A stretch of DNA of 64,000 nt from Apoderus coryli (lineage: Eukaryota; Arthropoda; Insecta; Coleoptera; Attelabidae). The notes beneath the pieces are model-generated. The model saw only the letters and a list, made by a program, of their open reading frames with translations. It made no database searches and was not told where the DNA came from. The translations under genes were made by a program, and so were the position numbers. Shown piece by piece: positions 1-12,250 of this stretch (the stretch's first letter is position 1; every line of letters begins with the position of its first letter). The DNA lies in assembly GCA_911728435.2 (NCBI GenBank), contig OU452200.1, positions 30,705,715 to 30,769,714 on the forward strand, in the 5' to 3' direction.

Positions 1-1795
1 GGAACAATCTGAAAAGCTGGCGTGGTACTTAGGTCGACGGGACCAATTCGGCTAAAATGTTTTCAAGAATCCCAGCACTTCCGGTTATACCGGAGATGGG
101 TGTCAACTTCCTTATTTCAAATACGACCCTATATAAATTATATATTTTTTGGATTATCCTTGTAATTCTAAACATATTTCATACATAATATGTTATACCT
201 ATCGCCAGCCGTTTTCGAAACATTTGAAATTTTATGTCAAAAATGACGTTTTCAGAATAAAGAATATCAATTTTTTATTATATGGAAGCTTTAATAATTT
301 AACTTCTTAGAATATCCTAGGAGATATAGACCTACTTTAGCCGCCTACGTATATTTTTTTGGTAAATATTAATACAGGGTATTTGAAAAAAAGGGTAAAA
401 AATCAAATTGAAAAAAGTGTCATAATTCAAAATTTGTAAATGGAAACCCCCCATTTTATATTTTTTTGCATCAAAAATAAGGGCAAGTTTATGAAAGGAT
501 GTCTATCTCAAAAACTGATAGTTTTTAAAATATTGGCAATTTTACATTTTTCTATTACAATAGTGATATGAATTTGAAATTTAATTGATTTTCATTGGCC
601 ATGATGGCTTTAGATAGCAAATAAATATGACACTTGACAAAAATAATCAACAACTATGACAAATTGTAGACATTAATTAGTAGTAATAATCATGGCGGGC
701 GTATAAATTATACTAACGAATACTATCCAAATTTGTTTATTAGTTATGGATAATGTGTGTGAGAGTGATGTCACAAATGTGTGAAACATTTTCTGTCAGG
801 TACCTAGAAAAACACAAGCCATCACCAAAAGTTGTTAAACGGATAATAGATAATTGCAAAAATTTCGGGTCCGTAAAGACAAAAATAAAACGAAGGAAAC
901 CTATTTGTGACAATCAAGCTGTACTGGGGTACTTCACGGCATATCCTCCGACTTCTCTGAGAAAATTTGTAGTGGAGTCTGGATTTTCTAAAAGCACCAT
1001 TCTCCATAAGTAATAAACAAATTTAGATAGTATTCGTTAGTACAATTTATACGCTCGCCATGATTATTACTACTAATTAATGTGTACAGTTTGTCATAAT
1101 TGTTGATTATTTTTGTCAAGTGTCATATTTATTTGCTATCTAAACCAATCATGGCCAACTAAAATCAATTAAATTTCAAATTCATATTATCACTATTGTA
1201 ATAGAAAAATGTAAAATTGCCAATATTTTGAAAACTATCAGCTTTTGCGATAGACATCCTTTCATAAACTTGCCCTTATTTTTTCAAAAAAATAAAAAAA
1301 AATAAAATGGGGGGTTGCCATTTAAAAATTTTGATTTATTACACTTTTTTTCAAATACCCTGTATTAATATTTACTAAAAAAATATATGTAGGCGGCTAA
1401 AGTAGGTCTATATCTTCTAGGATATTCTAACAAATTAAATTATTAAAGCTTCCATATAATAAAAAATTGTTATGATTCTCTATTCTGAAAACGTTATTTT
1501 TGACATAACATTTCAAATATTTCGAAAACGACGACGGCGATAGGTATAACATATTATGCATTAAATATGTTTAGAATTACAAAGAGAATCCAAAAACAAG
1601 ATAATTTGTATAGGGTCGCATTTGAAATAAGGAAGTTGACACCCAGTTCCGGTATAACCGGAAGTGCTAGATTCTTGAATACATTTTAGCCGAATTGGTT
1701 ACGTCGACCTAAGTACTACACCAAATTTTCAGATTCTTCCACGTTGTAGTTTCTCCATAATCGAATCCCTTCCCTGTGGGACACCCGGTATATTG
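1..1795. mobile_element. Palindromic long-TIR transposon (DUF4817 class), left end cut by the window
   Basis: Bases 1-742 and about 1014-1742 are near-perfect inverted copies of each other: the first 20 bases reappear inverted near 1742, and the arms meet at the 271-bp spacer 743-1013. The right arm runs on to a terminal signature near 1780-1795 that reads, inverted, ACCGGGTGTCCCACAGGG, the usual insect Tc1/DUF4817 end style. The spacer holds a helix-turn-helix transposase fragment. The arms contain no ORF. Boundaries are by eye, and the outer left end lies before base 1. Confidence 0.8.
753..1013 (+). pseudogene. DUF4817-type transposase helix-turn-helix fragment
   Basis: This 86-codon open frame fills the spacer between the two arms of the palindromic element. 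From about residue 15 it reads as the N-terminal DNA-binding region seen in insect transposases of the DUF4817 group: a YLEKHKPSPKVVKRIIDNCK helix, then FGSVKTKIKRRKP, then a second helix pair ending in SGFSKSTILHK, where family members have a similar GxSxxTxxRIL stretch. The catalytic domain is absent. The stop (TAA) falls exactly where the right arm begins, so the frame is what remains of a longer transposase after deletion. It is not expected to be functional. Confidence 0.6.
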
Positions 1796-2037
1796 CAGGT
1801 ATTGTTCCGAAGGATACAAGAAGATTGAATTAAGCTTGTTGAAAGATAATGGTATCAATTTTTTTTTTGTATCCTTATAAAGGAAACTACTTGTTTTCTA
1901 TGGTTTTATATAATACTTTCGAGTAAAATAGGCATACCAAAATAACGTTTAAAATTACGTGTTCTTAAAAAAGCTAAAGGATTTTGAAAATCCGAATAAG
2001 TTTGCTATAATTGATATTAATATTAATAAAATCATAC

Positions 2038-2224
2038 CTACTGCTGACTCTAAACCTTGTGGAAATTGGCATGTAACACCACAACTATGTCTGCAACATT
2101 TTGTCAATCCTGTACATTGTAAATCATTTTCACATGTGTGAATGCACGCGGCAGCAAATAGTGTAGCATTGTGAGGACAGTTTCCTGGTTTCATCATAAT
2201 TTGGTTTAAGCAGCTCTTTACGCA
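2038..2224 (-). CDS. Kal1: WAP-domain exon of anosmin-1/Kallmann-like gene
   Basis: This is an internal exon of an extracellular, neurite-guidance type protein of the anosmin-1 family. A TTTTGTTTCAG acceptor precedes TGC at 2224, and the reading ends at the donor G|GTATGA (2038/2037). The exon has 187 nt and runs from phase 0 to phase 1. The peptide begins CVKSC, then MKPGNCP, and carries all eight cysteines of a WAP four-disulfide core in order: PGNC, AAAC, IHTC, LQC, KCC, HSC, VTC. In anosmin a C-x3-C pair likewise sits just before the WAP core, and a short linker leads to fibronectin III repeats; those exons would lie left of the window. Other WAP proteins are possible. The link to anosmin rests on this C-x3-C/WAP order and on the matching first exon at 32528-32689. 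Confidence 0.7.
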
Positions 2225-2499
2225 CTGAAACAAAAATCTCGAGTCACTAACATTAAACAGTGTCATTATCATAATCGCGATGGTTAGCGAGAAGACAAAG
2301 AAGCTAAGTTCGAAAGCACAAGATTTTACGGTATAACCATCGAACATATACTACGACAGATACGGTGTTTGCTTGAGACATAGTAGTCCTAGCTCTAACG
2401 GTATAAAAAGGAAAATTATGAAAACTAAAAACAGAAGGCTGGAGCAATTCACTTGCCCAATCACCAATAAATAGCAGATAAATCTCAATCACTCCGCGA

Positions 2500-3640
2500 T
2501 AGATGGGTTACTTCAGAAAGTAGCAGATATTTTTCGACGCAAAGCTAAAGTTGGAAACATAAATCTTGAGTTAGCTCGCCATATGGCATACTCTGCAGCA
2601 GATTAACACCATCAAAAGTACTTCAATTCAGAACTCACGTAAGCGAAATACATATACTTTATAGCAGTAACATCTATAAATGAGCAACAACTTCATTACC
2701 ACCCGTAATGCTTCATTGCCTCTTCTACCATATAGTAGATATGAGTTCAGACAATTAAAATTCACTATCAAATTATAAAACTCCCAAGTCCTTCAACTTT
2801 AACGGATGAAGACTGCTTCGTCAAATCCGTAGTCAAAACGTAGAAATTCCCTTCTCTTCCTGTTGCGCGGACACCAATCGTTAACAATTTGAAGAATACT
2901 CTGAAGAAGCAGTCCTCTGTGTTTATCTTAAATCAATATACAATGAGATATCATATGATAAGTTATTGTGTGAATATATTAAATTGAAGAATACTTTTAA
3001 ATTATAACATTTGTTTATATTAAAGCGTTCCTAATCTATTACATATGCTGATTTTGTAAGGATAATTACTAAATTTCGTGGTTCACTTTACATTCCACGA
3101 AAAAAAAAATTGCATGCAGAAAGCTTGAACTTTTCATGATTATAGAAAAAATCTATTTCCACCAAATTTACCATTCAAAAAAATACTAATTCGCGACAAA
3201 AATGAAATGAACGAGTTTGAATTTTTTTTGGCAATGCTGCAGTTTTATACCTGCTGTATGGAAATGAAGAGCTTATTAACTGAGTCGGATATAGATATGA
3301 AACAGATGTTACAAAATTAATTTAATATGACTTAATCGTATTTTGTTTACCTTATTTAGAATTTCTTCGCTATAGGTGGTACAAATATATAATTATGGGC
3401 AAATATAATTTATGGCATATCGATTATTTAACTGGCTTGGTAAATACAGTAATAGGTATTAAATGATAAATAATATTTCTTCACGTGACAAGATTATTAT
3501 ATGGACATGGTCGTGGTAGTTCGCAAATAAGTAAATACCTAAACAAGAAAAATGTGATACAGATTTATTTTCGTTTATATGAAATAATTCAGTTTTAGAA
3601 CTTTTATGGAAAATCAGATCAGATCAGATATTTTCACTTA
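2500..3640. other. No gene recognised
   Basis: AT-rich intronic sequence without an ORF, repeat or RNA signal that I can support. Confidence 0.5.
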
Positions 3641-3834
3641 ATCCACTTTAATTTCTTTTATGCCGGTTTGCACCACATAAAGTTTAAGGGACGATTTGTT
3701 CTAAGAGTGAAGTGTGAGTGAAGTGTCCCTTAAGTTAAGGGTCGAAGATTCTCTTCTTAAATGGAATTCTAACCTCAATAGTGCTTTTATATTTTTCATT
3801 ATTGGGTTATTTACTTTGTGTGGCGATTAAAAAT

Positions 3835-3921
3835 ATGGAATTCTTGGATGATGATCTTGATGTTTTCGATTTAATTGAACATGGATTTCCAAGAAGTGTT
3901 TATGAAAGGCCGAATTATTAA
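3835..3921 (+). pseudogene. Harbinger/HARBI1-type transposase N-terminal remnant
   Basis: A 28-codon start reads MEFLDDDLDVFDLIEHGFPR followed by SVYERPNY, then stops. It resembles the conserved N-terminus of PIF/Harbinger transposases (F-D-L-I-x-x-G-F-P-R-x-x-Y-x-R). The DDE catalytic part is missing. Upstream, 3655-3770 carries a purine-rich, partly self-repeating stretch (AGTGAAGTGTGAGTGAAGTG) that could belong to the element's subterminal region. I did not find a convincing opposite end. Confidence 0.5.
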
Positions 3922-4683
3922 TTAATTTAACTATTATTTCAAAGATTTCGACTGACGAAGCCTACGATTCGGCATATCCTAGACCAAGTTGGGCATTTAC
4001 TAGAATTTGATGAGATATGACAGCTTTCATTAGAAGGTATATGTTAGTAGCAAAGACCGAAAAGCGTCTTTGTGCTTAACATTATTATTATATTATATAG
4101 GTAGGTATATATTATTTTCAGGATATCAACAACAATAAATTAAAACCAACAACTTCACGTTTACACTTTATTTAATTATTAATGCACAAAAGAATAAATA
4201 GGGTAACAACTCTAATTATGTTCTTTGACCTACCGAGGTAAATAATAAACTAAAACTATTTTTGAATATAAATCATAAAATATTTATTCATTTGCAACAG
4301 GTCATATGACCCAGTTATAAAGTGTGCTTACAAGAATAATGTTAATAACAATAACAACATAAAATATTACCAACAAAAGAAACTAAAGAACAAAACCTAA
4401 AACTAAATATATATATGAAAAACTAAACAAACACAAGAAAAAAAAATCGAATTATCCTAAAATTAATTGAGAGATAATTGATATCCTAAATTTTCTTAAA
4501 CTGTCATAAAAAATATCACAGCAATTTTGCACTTCATTATAATTTGTTGACATCATCGAAATTGGTGTTCTGCATTGATAGTTTGTCCTAGGTGTTTCCA
4601 GACTAAAAGTTAAATTATTTTTCAAGCGAGTCCTTGACGAAGGTGCTGAGATGCGCATTTTCTCTAATGTAATATTATCAAAT

Positions 4684-7553
4684 ATCGTACCAAAGATTAA
4701 TCTACACAATAGATAGTCAGCCCAATGCATTAAAATCAGAACATCTCTAAGTATGCCTGCCACTACGTGGCGTAGACTAGCGTGTAAAGCATAGAGCAGT
4801 ATTGTCACAGCCAGAAACCGTTTTGTAGTTTATTAATATCAAAAACAAAACGCAACGTATAACAATTATTTAGATCATTTGCAACAGATATGCACCGGCA
4901 ATGCTGTATTGTCAGAGAGAGAAATTGATGAAATTCTGTATTAATCTGGAGGGGATACGCAGGGAGGGTAGAAAAAAAAACAAGCGAATGTGGTGTGTGT
5001 CGTGCTGTTGCCAATTCGTCGGTAAAAGAAACACACAGGGTGATTTATTACAAGTACAGTATTGAAATAAAAGCCTAATCTCTATGAATTAAATTTAATA
5101 TAATAATATTTAATCCATGTCATACATGTTTCAAGACTAGACCAGTCCCATGATCAGTGGCGAACAATCGTTAAATGAAAAGCTTTTAGATAGAAACATA
5201 CTTTTGACTAAATATTTCACGTAGACAATGTGGCAAAGATGTAACAAGATTGTTGTAGATCTTATAATACCTATAATAAAAAAATTATCAGTGCTACCTA
5301 TATTATATTAGGTATACCTATTATAATAGTCTGTCTCTTCATCAGGTATAAGTTCCACTTTATCGGTTTAGGTACTTAAATTTTACTTCTTTTTAATGTT
5401 TCTTCGGGTAAATAATAAGTTCGGTAGGAATAGGGCTTTGGGTATGAAACAAAAAAGATAGAAAATAGAAATTTGATATAGGGGTAGTTCTAAGCATTTA
5501 CAAGTTTGTGACGTGTAGCGATTTTCGATGCCGCCCCCGGAGGTATACATGAGGGCGGCGCAATGCCGTTTTAAATATCTCGTTTCGCTTTCTTGGAAAA
5601 TAAAAAATTATAACTGATAACTGAAACTTAGTACTTAATACGTGGGCGTAAGAGGTAAGCTCACTTCACAGGTCTCTATTAATGAAAGAAAGTTAACATT
5701 TTGAGCATCTGCGTAAAATTAAATGTATCCGTTTGGGGATGGGGTAGTTTTGATTACAATAAGTCGGTGCCAAGCCCAAGCCCGAAACAAAATAAATCTA
5801 TATTTACCTACTACCTATTTGGCTTGGTACCGACTATTATGTGCATTGTTGTCTTTTGAATGATATTTGTATTTTGTTATTTTTCGTATTTTTTATTAGT
5901 TCTTTTGACAGCTCTGGTGTCATCAATACACCTGTATCCCGAATTGCACAAAATTGCGATGCTATTGAACAAGCATATAATCCTAAATATAATATTCTTT
6001 TTGAACTACCTGTATCTCGAAAACCAAGCCGTAGCGGACCCATGTACATATGAAATTTGTATCTTAAAATTAGTCAAAGAATCACCCTTTAAAGTTTGTA
6101 CAAGTACTTATGCAACACCCTGTATACATAGATACTTTGATTTGCAAATCTGTCAAACTAGGTAATGCTGTTTTTTTTATTTACTTTCAAATATGGTGTT
6201 ATGTAATTGTATTCAAATTAAATGTTTGGGGATGATATTTACGAGTTTTATTTTTTTATATAGAGAAACTGTTATTCAGTTTTTAAGGATCAATCTGAAG
6301 CAGACGATTGTACTTGTTAAAACATGAAAAAAGTTATTGTCGTGATACTTTTAACACCCTGTTGGTGGGTTTTTAAAGCTTTTTACGAAACGTGTTAACA
6401 ATACAATCTACATAAATCGTTAGTTTTTTAAAGTTTTATGATCATTGCACAAAAACCAATATTAGGGAGACTGTAAGTTTTTTTTCAATTCGGCGTTGCA
6501 GAATTTGAACCTAATTGTGATAATTGTGTTATTTTACTAGTATAGATATTTTTGAGTAAATTAATTCGGTTATAATCGATGAGTAGAATCTTTGGAGTAA
6601 AATACATTTCACAAAAACCCTGAACCATATTTCTCAATAGATTTAAATTTTCATTAAAAACAGATTAAAAATTCTAATTTTTTACATCCTGCATTTCGAA
6701 ACCGTATTTTTTTAAATAATTATTGTCATGCTGGAAATTTCAAACCTTATTTACTTCAGCAACTTGTAAAAAGCACAGCCTTTTTAATATTAACATTTCT
6801 TAAAATCGATATTACGCGATAACGATGACTTTCTATCAATATCACAGAAGGATACATTTATTACGTATATAATTTGTTAGATTTTACATCTCCAAATTGA
6901 AACACACGCAAAAAATGTGCATAAAAAAGTTAGGGTAGCATTTCACGCCTGTATGCCCCTTTAATTTACCCGCCTCTGAGATTTATTTTTTCATAATGTT
7001 AACGACAAGTTGAATCTGCTGTTTGAGTTTGATCCTTAAAACTGAATCAGGTAATAACCGGAAGTCCTATCTATAACGCCAAATTTCGTTAATTTAAATA
7101 TAACTTTTTGATGCATCCTTATATCCGAAATTTAAAATTAAATGACTAAAATAATATTATTTTAGTCATTTAAAATTATTGTCTAAAACATTTAATAAAC
7201 CAGCCCTGTATATTTATACTATTATAGTAATTTCTTTTATTTTCGTCCATACACATTAATCTTTGCGTAGATACCATATAATTTTAAACAAAAAACACTG
7301 CTGCACAGTAGTACATATATGATACCTATAATATAAAAACAAACTCCCACCTCGTAGGGGAAAGTATACTCGTCCTTGTCTAACATTGCCCATATGATTA
7401 TTTTATTTCAACACAATACATATAACGCCATCTACAATTTCCATGGTTGCATGTTTTTCTAATAGATGTAGCTCGTGTCGAGACAGTTTCAATTTTTGTT
7501 TTATTTCCCATATACGCTGAATATCTATTGTGTAGATTAATCTTTGATCGTAC
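4684..7553. mobile_element. 2856-bp DNA transposon, copy 1, with 7-bp target duplication
   Basis: The element is 4691-7546. Its ends are inverted repeats of about 31 bp starting CAAAGATTAATCTACACAAT; the right end closes with ATTAATCTTTG. It is flanked by the direct 7-bp duplication ATCGTAC (4684-4690 and 7547-7553). A second, inverted copy lies at 16548-19419. Internally there is a perfect 32-bp palindrome centred near 7155, a GGTGCCAAGCC/GGCTTGGTACC inverted pair near 5770-5835, and internal CACCCTGT tails near 6122 and 6357, hinting at nested elements. The longest ORFs are about 100 codons without a recognisable transposase, so it is probably non-autonomous. CA..TG ends with a 7-bp duplication would fit a P-like or Dada-like superfamily, but no protein supports either. 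Confidence 0.9.
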
Positions 7554-8270
7554 TATCAATAATTTTAAATAAGTACAGTACGTGTTCCCTGCAAAGTTCT
7601 TCTGTTACAGAGTGACATCAGATTATAATTTCCTAGATTCACATGATAGTCGGAGGTATGCTGATTATACAATAAAAAATCTGCCTGTCTGACAAACTTT
7701 CTTTGTACCTACTCTCTCAAGCATTAAAATGTACGAGTATTTCGTGTACATATAGGTGACCAAACAACAGCACAGTACTCCAGCTTTGAACGTACAAACG
7801 CGTTATAAAGCAAAACCAAGGTTTTCTTATTTTTAAAGTCCTTAAATATGTAAGTAGTAAGTATTATTACACTTCTACTTAAATCTTATAATAGAAACAG
7901 ATGAAAATTATGTATGTATGTAATATATACATACATTTCAAATATATAACAATAGATAAATTTAACAATGGAAAATAATAACAAAAAGTTAATTTTATTA
8001 ATTTGAATGTTGCCACAATTATCATGATCAAAATTAATGTTTACATATGAATTATTATGAAAACAAAACTGAAGAGGTTAAAATATTACCTCAGCTAACA
8101 TACTGTGTGTATGTTAGCTGTGATATTACTGTCTGACCAAAAAAATCGTCGTCATTGTCGGCTACCTTAAATTTGCTATGTTGACAAATTTACCCGATAC
8201 TTAATTAAGTGCCACCTACTTATGATTCGGTGCAATCAATTCCGTTCTAAGTACTTAAAATTTAGGGGAT
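7554..8270. other. No gene recognised; one small perfect hairpin
   Basis: Non-coding by eye. A perfect 12-bp hairpin, CAGCTAACATAC / GTATGTTAGCTG with a 5-nt TGTGT loop, sits at 8092-8120. The block 8190-8310 is loosely similar to the purine-rich region near 3655-3770, too weakly to call. Confidence 0.4.
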
Positions 8271-8289
8271 TCTTAACTATTCTCTGCTT

Positions 8290-8690
8290 AAAGTGTATGT
8301 GGTCTAGGCGCTGCTGATTTTGCAGTGGCTCGGGCATCCTGGGCACTCATCTTCCATAGACCCATGTCAAGCCAAGAAAATGATGCAGAATTTTAATAAT
8401 GGTTGTATTTGATACCCCTGCCATTTCGGCGACTTGTTTCTTCTTCAACCGAGCATCTGCCAGTATAATTTTTTCGGTTTGTGCGGGGGTGGTTACTTAA
8501 ATAGGCCGCCCCTGTCGAGGGTCGTTTTCAAGTGATTCCCTACCATGCTTACAAAGCTCATCGCTCATGCCATTTGTAAGATCTTGTTTTTCCTGTATAC
8601 CGATGACATTTGTTCCATAATGGTTTCAACAAACTTTCCTAGCTTAGTCATGAAATCGATAACAGCGAGGTGTTCGATTTTCTCAATGCC
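8290..8690 (-). pseudogene. Mariner transposase N-terminal (paired HTH) relic
   Basis: The minus strand from about 8690 downwards reads, across at least two frameshifts, IEKIEHLAVIDFMTKLGK (first HTH), a GRESLENDPRQGRPI linker, then VTTPAQTEKIILADARLKKK and VAEMAGVSNTTIIKILHH (second HTH), and ends at VYGR-VP. This is the domain order of a mariner N-terminus: HTH, GRP(R) AT-hook-like motif, HTH, WVPR. The DDD catalytic region is absent and the reading fades out near 8270. There is no intact frame. It belongs to a different mariner lineage from the relic at 9749-10512. Confidence 0.7.
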
Positions 8691-8945
8691 TATACTTTTC
8701 CTCCCGATTGAAATAGATGATCCCGAAGAATTAAAACGCTTCCTCGTATGTCATACATATTTTTTACTGGAAGAAAACAGTTGAAGTTTTTACTAGTTTC
8801 TGTGTATCCATCCTTTTTTTTTTTAGTAGATTTTTAAAAAAAATCTAACTATTCAGGAGATCGACACAACCGAAATTTTGAAAAATTTTTATGCAGTACT
8901 TCATTTTATGACCCCTGGATCCTAAAAATGACCTCAGTTCAAAAG

Positions 8946-8976
8946 TTTATATATCTATATATATATATATATATAT
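8946..8976. repeat. (AT)n microsatellite
   Basis: Uninterrupted AT/TA dinucleotides after one CT interruption. Confidence 0.9.
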
Positions 8977-9661
8977 GGGATATAGAAACTTTGCGTCACG
9001 TTCTAGGCCGCATTTTTTGACCAATCGAAACAAAATTTGGTTAAAAAATCGGCTAGGTCATGGAATCGCGTGAGTTCGTTGGCGATTGAAATCGGAGAGC
9101 TAATTTCAGAATGGCGGCCTGTCAAAGTTTTAAAAAAATCATATTTTTTTCGTTGTTAATAGAAAATACCGATGTTACATATCAAATGATAGAGCACTTA
9201 AATCTCTACAATATTTATTTGGAGAGTTTTTTCATCGCTGGCATATTTAAGTAAATGTAAGTCAATATAAAGTAACAAAAAATGAAAAAAATATCATCAC
9301 CCTCTATACCTGTAATTATTTTGACAAATAAACACCTGTGAAATAACAATAAGACCGTACTTACGTATGTATTATAGTATAATGGGTATTTCAGTTAAAA
9401 TAACTGTCAATATGACACTTTGGTTATATTTGGCGAATGTCAGAATATTCCATTATTTGTTTATTAATAGTGGGTGTCAGTTGTAGACTAAGTATAAATA
9501 AAAAATACATAAATCAAAAATCTACTTTTCCGACTGGCTGCCATCGGGATTTTTTAATTTATAGCAATGCTAAATCCTACATTTTTATTTTTATTATTAT
9601 TATTATTTTTTGAGAAATTTGTTGACTAAATGTAAGATATCTCAACTTCTAATAATATGGG

Positions 9662-10690
9662 AGAGGGAGGTCATTCAATAAGTTCATAGGATAAGTAAAA
9701 AAAACAAAATTTTGACAAAACTTCATTTTATTATTCAACATAGTTGCCTTAGGGGGCAATAACACGAGTACAGCGATTTTCCAACTTCTCGATACCATTT
9801 TTATAGTACGATTTCTGATTCTCTTCAAAATTGGCGTCAGTTTCAGCGATTACTTCATCATTGGACTTAAATTTCTTTCCAGCAAGCATTCTCTTTAGAT
9901 CTGAAAAGTCACTGGTGGCTAAATCTGGAGAATACGTTCGGTGGGTAAGCAATTCGAAGCCCAATTCATTCAATTTTGCCATAGTTTTCATTGATTTGTG
10001 ACACAGTGCATTGTCTTGGTGAAACAACACTTTTTTCTATTGCAAATGTGGCCGATTCTTGGCGAATTTCAGCCTTCAATCGATCCAAAGGTGCACAGTA
10101 ATAGTCGCTGTTGATGGTGGTTCCGTTTTGGAGGTGGTCTTACCGGCCGACTGTTGCGTCTTTGCTCGCTTTGGATTCGGTTCGCCGATTGCTGTCCACT
10201 CAGCTGACTGTCTTTTGGATTCTGGTGTGTAATAGTGAAGCCATGTTTCATCCATTGTCACATATCGACGATAGAATTCCATTTTATTGCGGTTTAACAG
10301 CGCCAAACACTCCTCTGTAGCATCAATTCGTTGTTGTTTTTGGTCGACTATGAGCTCACGCGGCACCCACTTTGCACAGAGCTTTCACATACCCAAATGT
10401 TCGTGTACAATGGAAAAAACACAACCATCTGATATCGTTACAATGTCAGCTAGCTTGTGGACCTTATCAAAAAGCAATGCTTTATCAAAACTTGAAATTC
10501 ACTTGTTTCCATTTTTTTTTCAATAGCAAACGTTGGTTTACACAAAATGCTATAACTCTCGACTCAATAGTCAGATTCCGCTCAAATTTATACACGTATC
10601 TTTTGAAGGTTAGTACGAAATACAAATCGTATGGAAAAAATTCTAGTAACGCCATCTATGTGTCATCCTACGGGCTAGGAGTCCAAAGTT
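9662..10690 (-). mobile_element. Mariner element, mauritiana-like, inactivated
   Basis: The element encloses the transposase relic 9749-10512. The left end reads GGTCATTCAATAAGTTCATA, and an imperfect counterpart (ATCCTACGGGCTAGGAGTCC) lies near 10665-10685. Flanking TA duplications could not be settled by eye. Transposase and ends are on the minus strand. Confidence 0.7.
9749..10512 (-). pseudogene. Mariner transposase, frameshifted and internally deleted
   Basis: The frame starts at ATG 10512 (METSEFQVLIKHCFL), which matches a mauritiana-subfamily start. About 60 codons of the first HTH are then missing, and reading resumes at KVHKLADIVTISDG. It continues through KLCAKWVPREL and RRYVTMDETWLHYYTPES (first catalytic D). 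A damaged stretch near 10030-10080 with a stop and a frameshift follows. The C-terminus has VLFHQDNALCH (second D) and YSPDLATSDF (third D), spacing consistent with DD34D, and ends near LENRCTRVIAP. All three catalytic aspartates survive, but frameshifts at several points make it non-functional. Confidence 0.9.
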
Positions 10691-10699
10691 TGATAAAAT

Positions 10700-12240
10700 T
10701 TTAATTTTCCTATTAGGTTACATAGGTACTACCAATATCGGTGTTACCCAATACCTTAAACTAGAGTGTTAATAACACAACTGGTATCTACCGAATTGTA
10801 CTTATACCAATATAAATAATTTAATAAGCAAAAAACTGTTTGATGGATTGTTATATCTGTTTAAAGACACGTTCTCTATACTTTGCTATCGACAAGTATC
10901 CAAAACAGCACTTATAGGAAATTAGCTGTAAATGCCTCACATAAAAACAATATTAGATTCCCATACAGATTTAAGTAATGACAATTGATGGAATTTCTTT
11001 AGTAGTACGACAGATGTTGCGGAACTTGGCAAACTTGTCTTACCATTTATATATCGCATTTAAGCATCTAGTTTATTAAATTATTAGCAACGGCTTATAG
11101 CTAGCTTTTCGTTTAATCTTCTTTTTTCTTATTCAATGTGTATATAAACATGGTCGTAGTATAAAATTTCTTTATAATAGACAACTTTGTGGACACCGTA
11201 TTGAAATAAACGCCAAATTGAACACATAAATTATGGATGGCACCACCCATATGGTTTTACTCGCTTGTCTTTTCGTGGTAACATAACCACCGAAATTTCC
11301 TGACATTTATGTTGCCGACTGAACCAATCATCACTGATGAGTCCGTGGACCCACGGTCCGGCCATCTGGTGGATGTCTCCGATGCGCCTATAACTACTGA
11401 TTTTTATTTTTAGGTAAATATTATTGTATTATTTATGTAACAATAATAAAGTAAATACATTTTTACGATTCGATTCTGCAAAAGTAAGTCGTTTTACTTT
11501 CTCACCAATCACCGCACCTGTATTTTTGTTGTGAAAGACCCGACAAACTGTCAAAATTAGTAATTGGCCATAAATTCAAATTTATCATTTAGAATGCGAC
11601 CAATAATAGAGCACTCATAATCATCGTAACTGTCACCATTTTAATCTGAGAAATGCTCGATACTTATAATTTGAAATATGCTTGAAAAACTATGAACCTA
11701 TACATCTACTACTCTGCCTGTCCGTTAACAAACTGACATTACTCAGCTTAGGGAAAGTTATTGGAAAATGAATCGGAAAAGTGTAGGGATAATTTTATAA
11801 AACAATAAACGAGATAAAATAAACTTATATTTCTTTCAAATTGTATGTACTTGGAATTAATTTAGTAGTTCAATTGCTCACTGGGAATATTTATTTTAAT
11901 TGAAAACAAATGTAAAACAGACAACTAAAAACATGATGAACATGAGCGATGAATCCTACAGTTATCTGTAGTTTCAATTCAGTGCTCTTATGTCCTTATT
12001 CACAAAGTGTCTTTAAAATAGTGTGTTTTACCATGGAACGACGATATTTAGTTATTGTATAGCACCTGAATTGGTTACGGCTTTACAAAGGGCGGATAAC
12101 TGTAAGACACAATCTAAAAATGCTACTTCGCACAATAATTCAAGAAAACATTAGTTTTATGTAATATTAAACACTTCCTACTATTGTACATTTTTATTGT
12201 TTTATTTCCCTCAATCAAGTCCACGAAAAAAGGTCTATAA
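10700..12240. other. No gene; one eroded hammerhead-type relic inside
   Basis: Intronic AT-rich sequence with no ORF of note. The only recognisable item is the ribozyme relic at 11318-11378. Confidence 0.4.
11318..11378 (+). ncRNA. Degenerate hammerhead ribozyme relic
   Basis: CACTGATGAGTCCGTGGAC gives the invariant CUGAUGA plus a 4-bp stem II (GUCC/GGAC). It is followed not by GAAA but by CCACGGTCCGGCC, and then ATC-TGGTGGAT, whose TGGTGG can pair with the ATCATCA just before the core as stem I. The GAAA half of the core is lost, so cleavage is not expected. The layout matches the better-preserved copy at 63481-63554. Confidence 0.55.
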
Positions 12241-12250
12241 CATAATCCCC

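Noticed and set aside
4452..5014. Minus-strand ORFs of 118 and 69 codons near the left end of transposon copy 1
   Set aside because: They cross the transposon boundary (4691) and show no family motif; only a vague BESS-like feel in the C-terminal part.
5837..6165. ORFs of 70-101 codons inside transposon copy 1 (and their mirror in copy 2)
   Set aside because: Overlapping frames on both strands with Lys/Asn- and Leu/Ile-rich low-complexity sequence and no transposase motifs; repeated simply because the element is.
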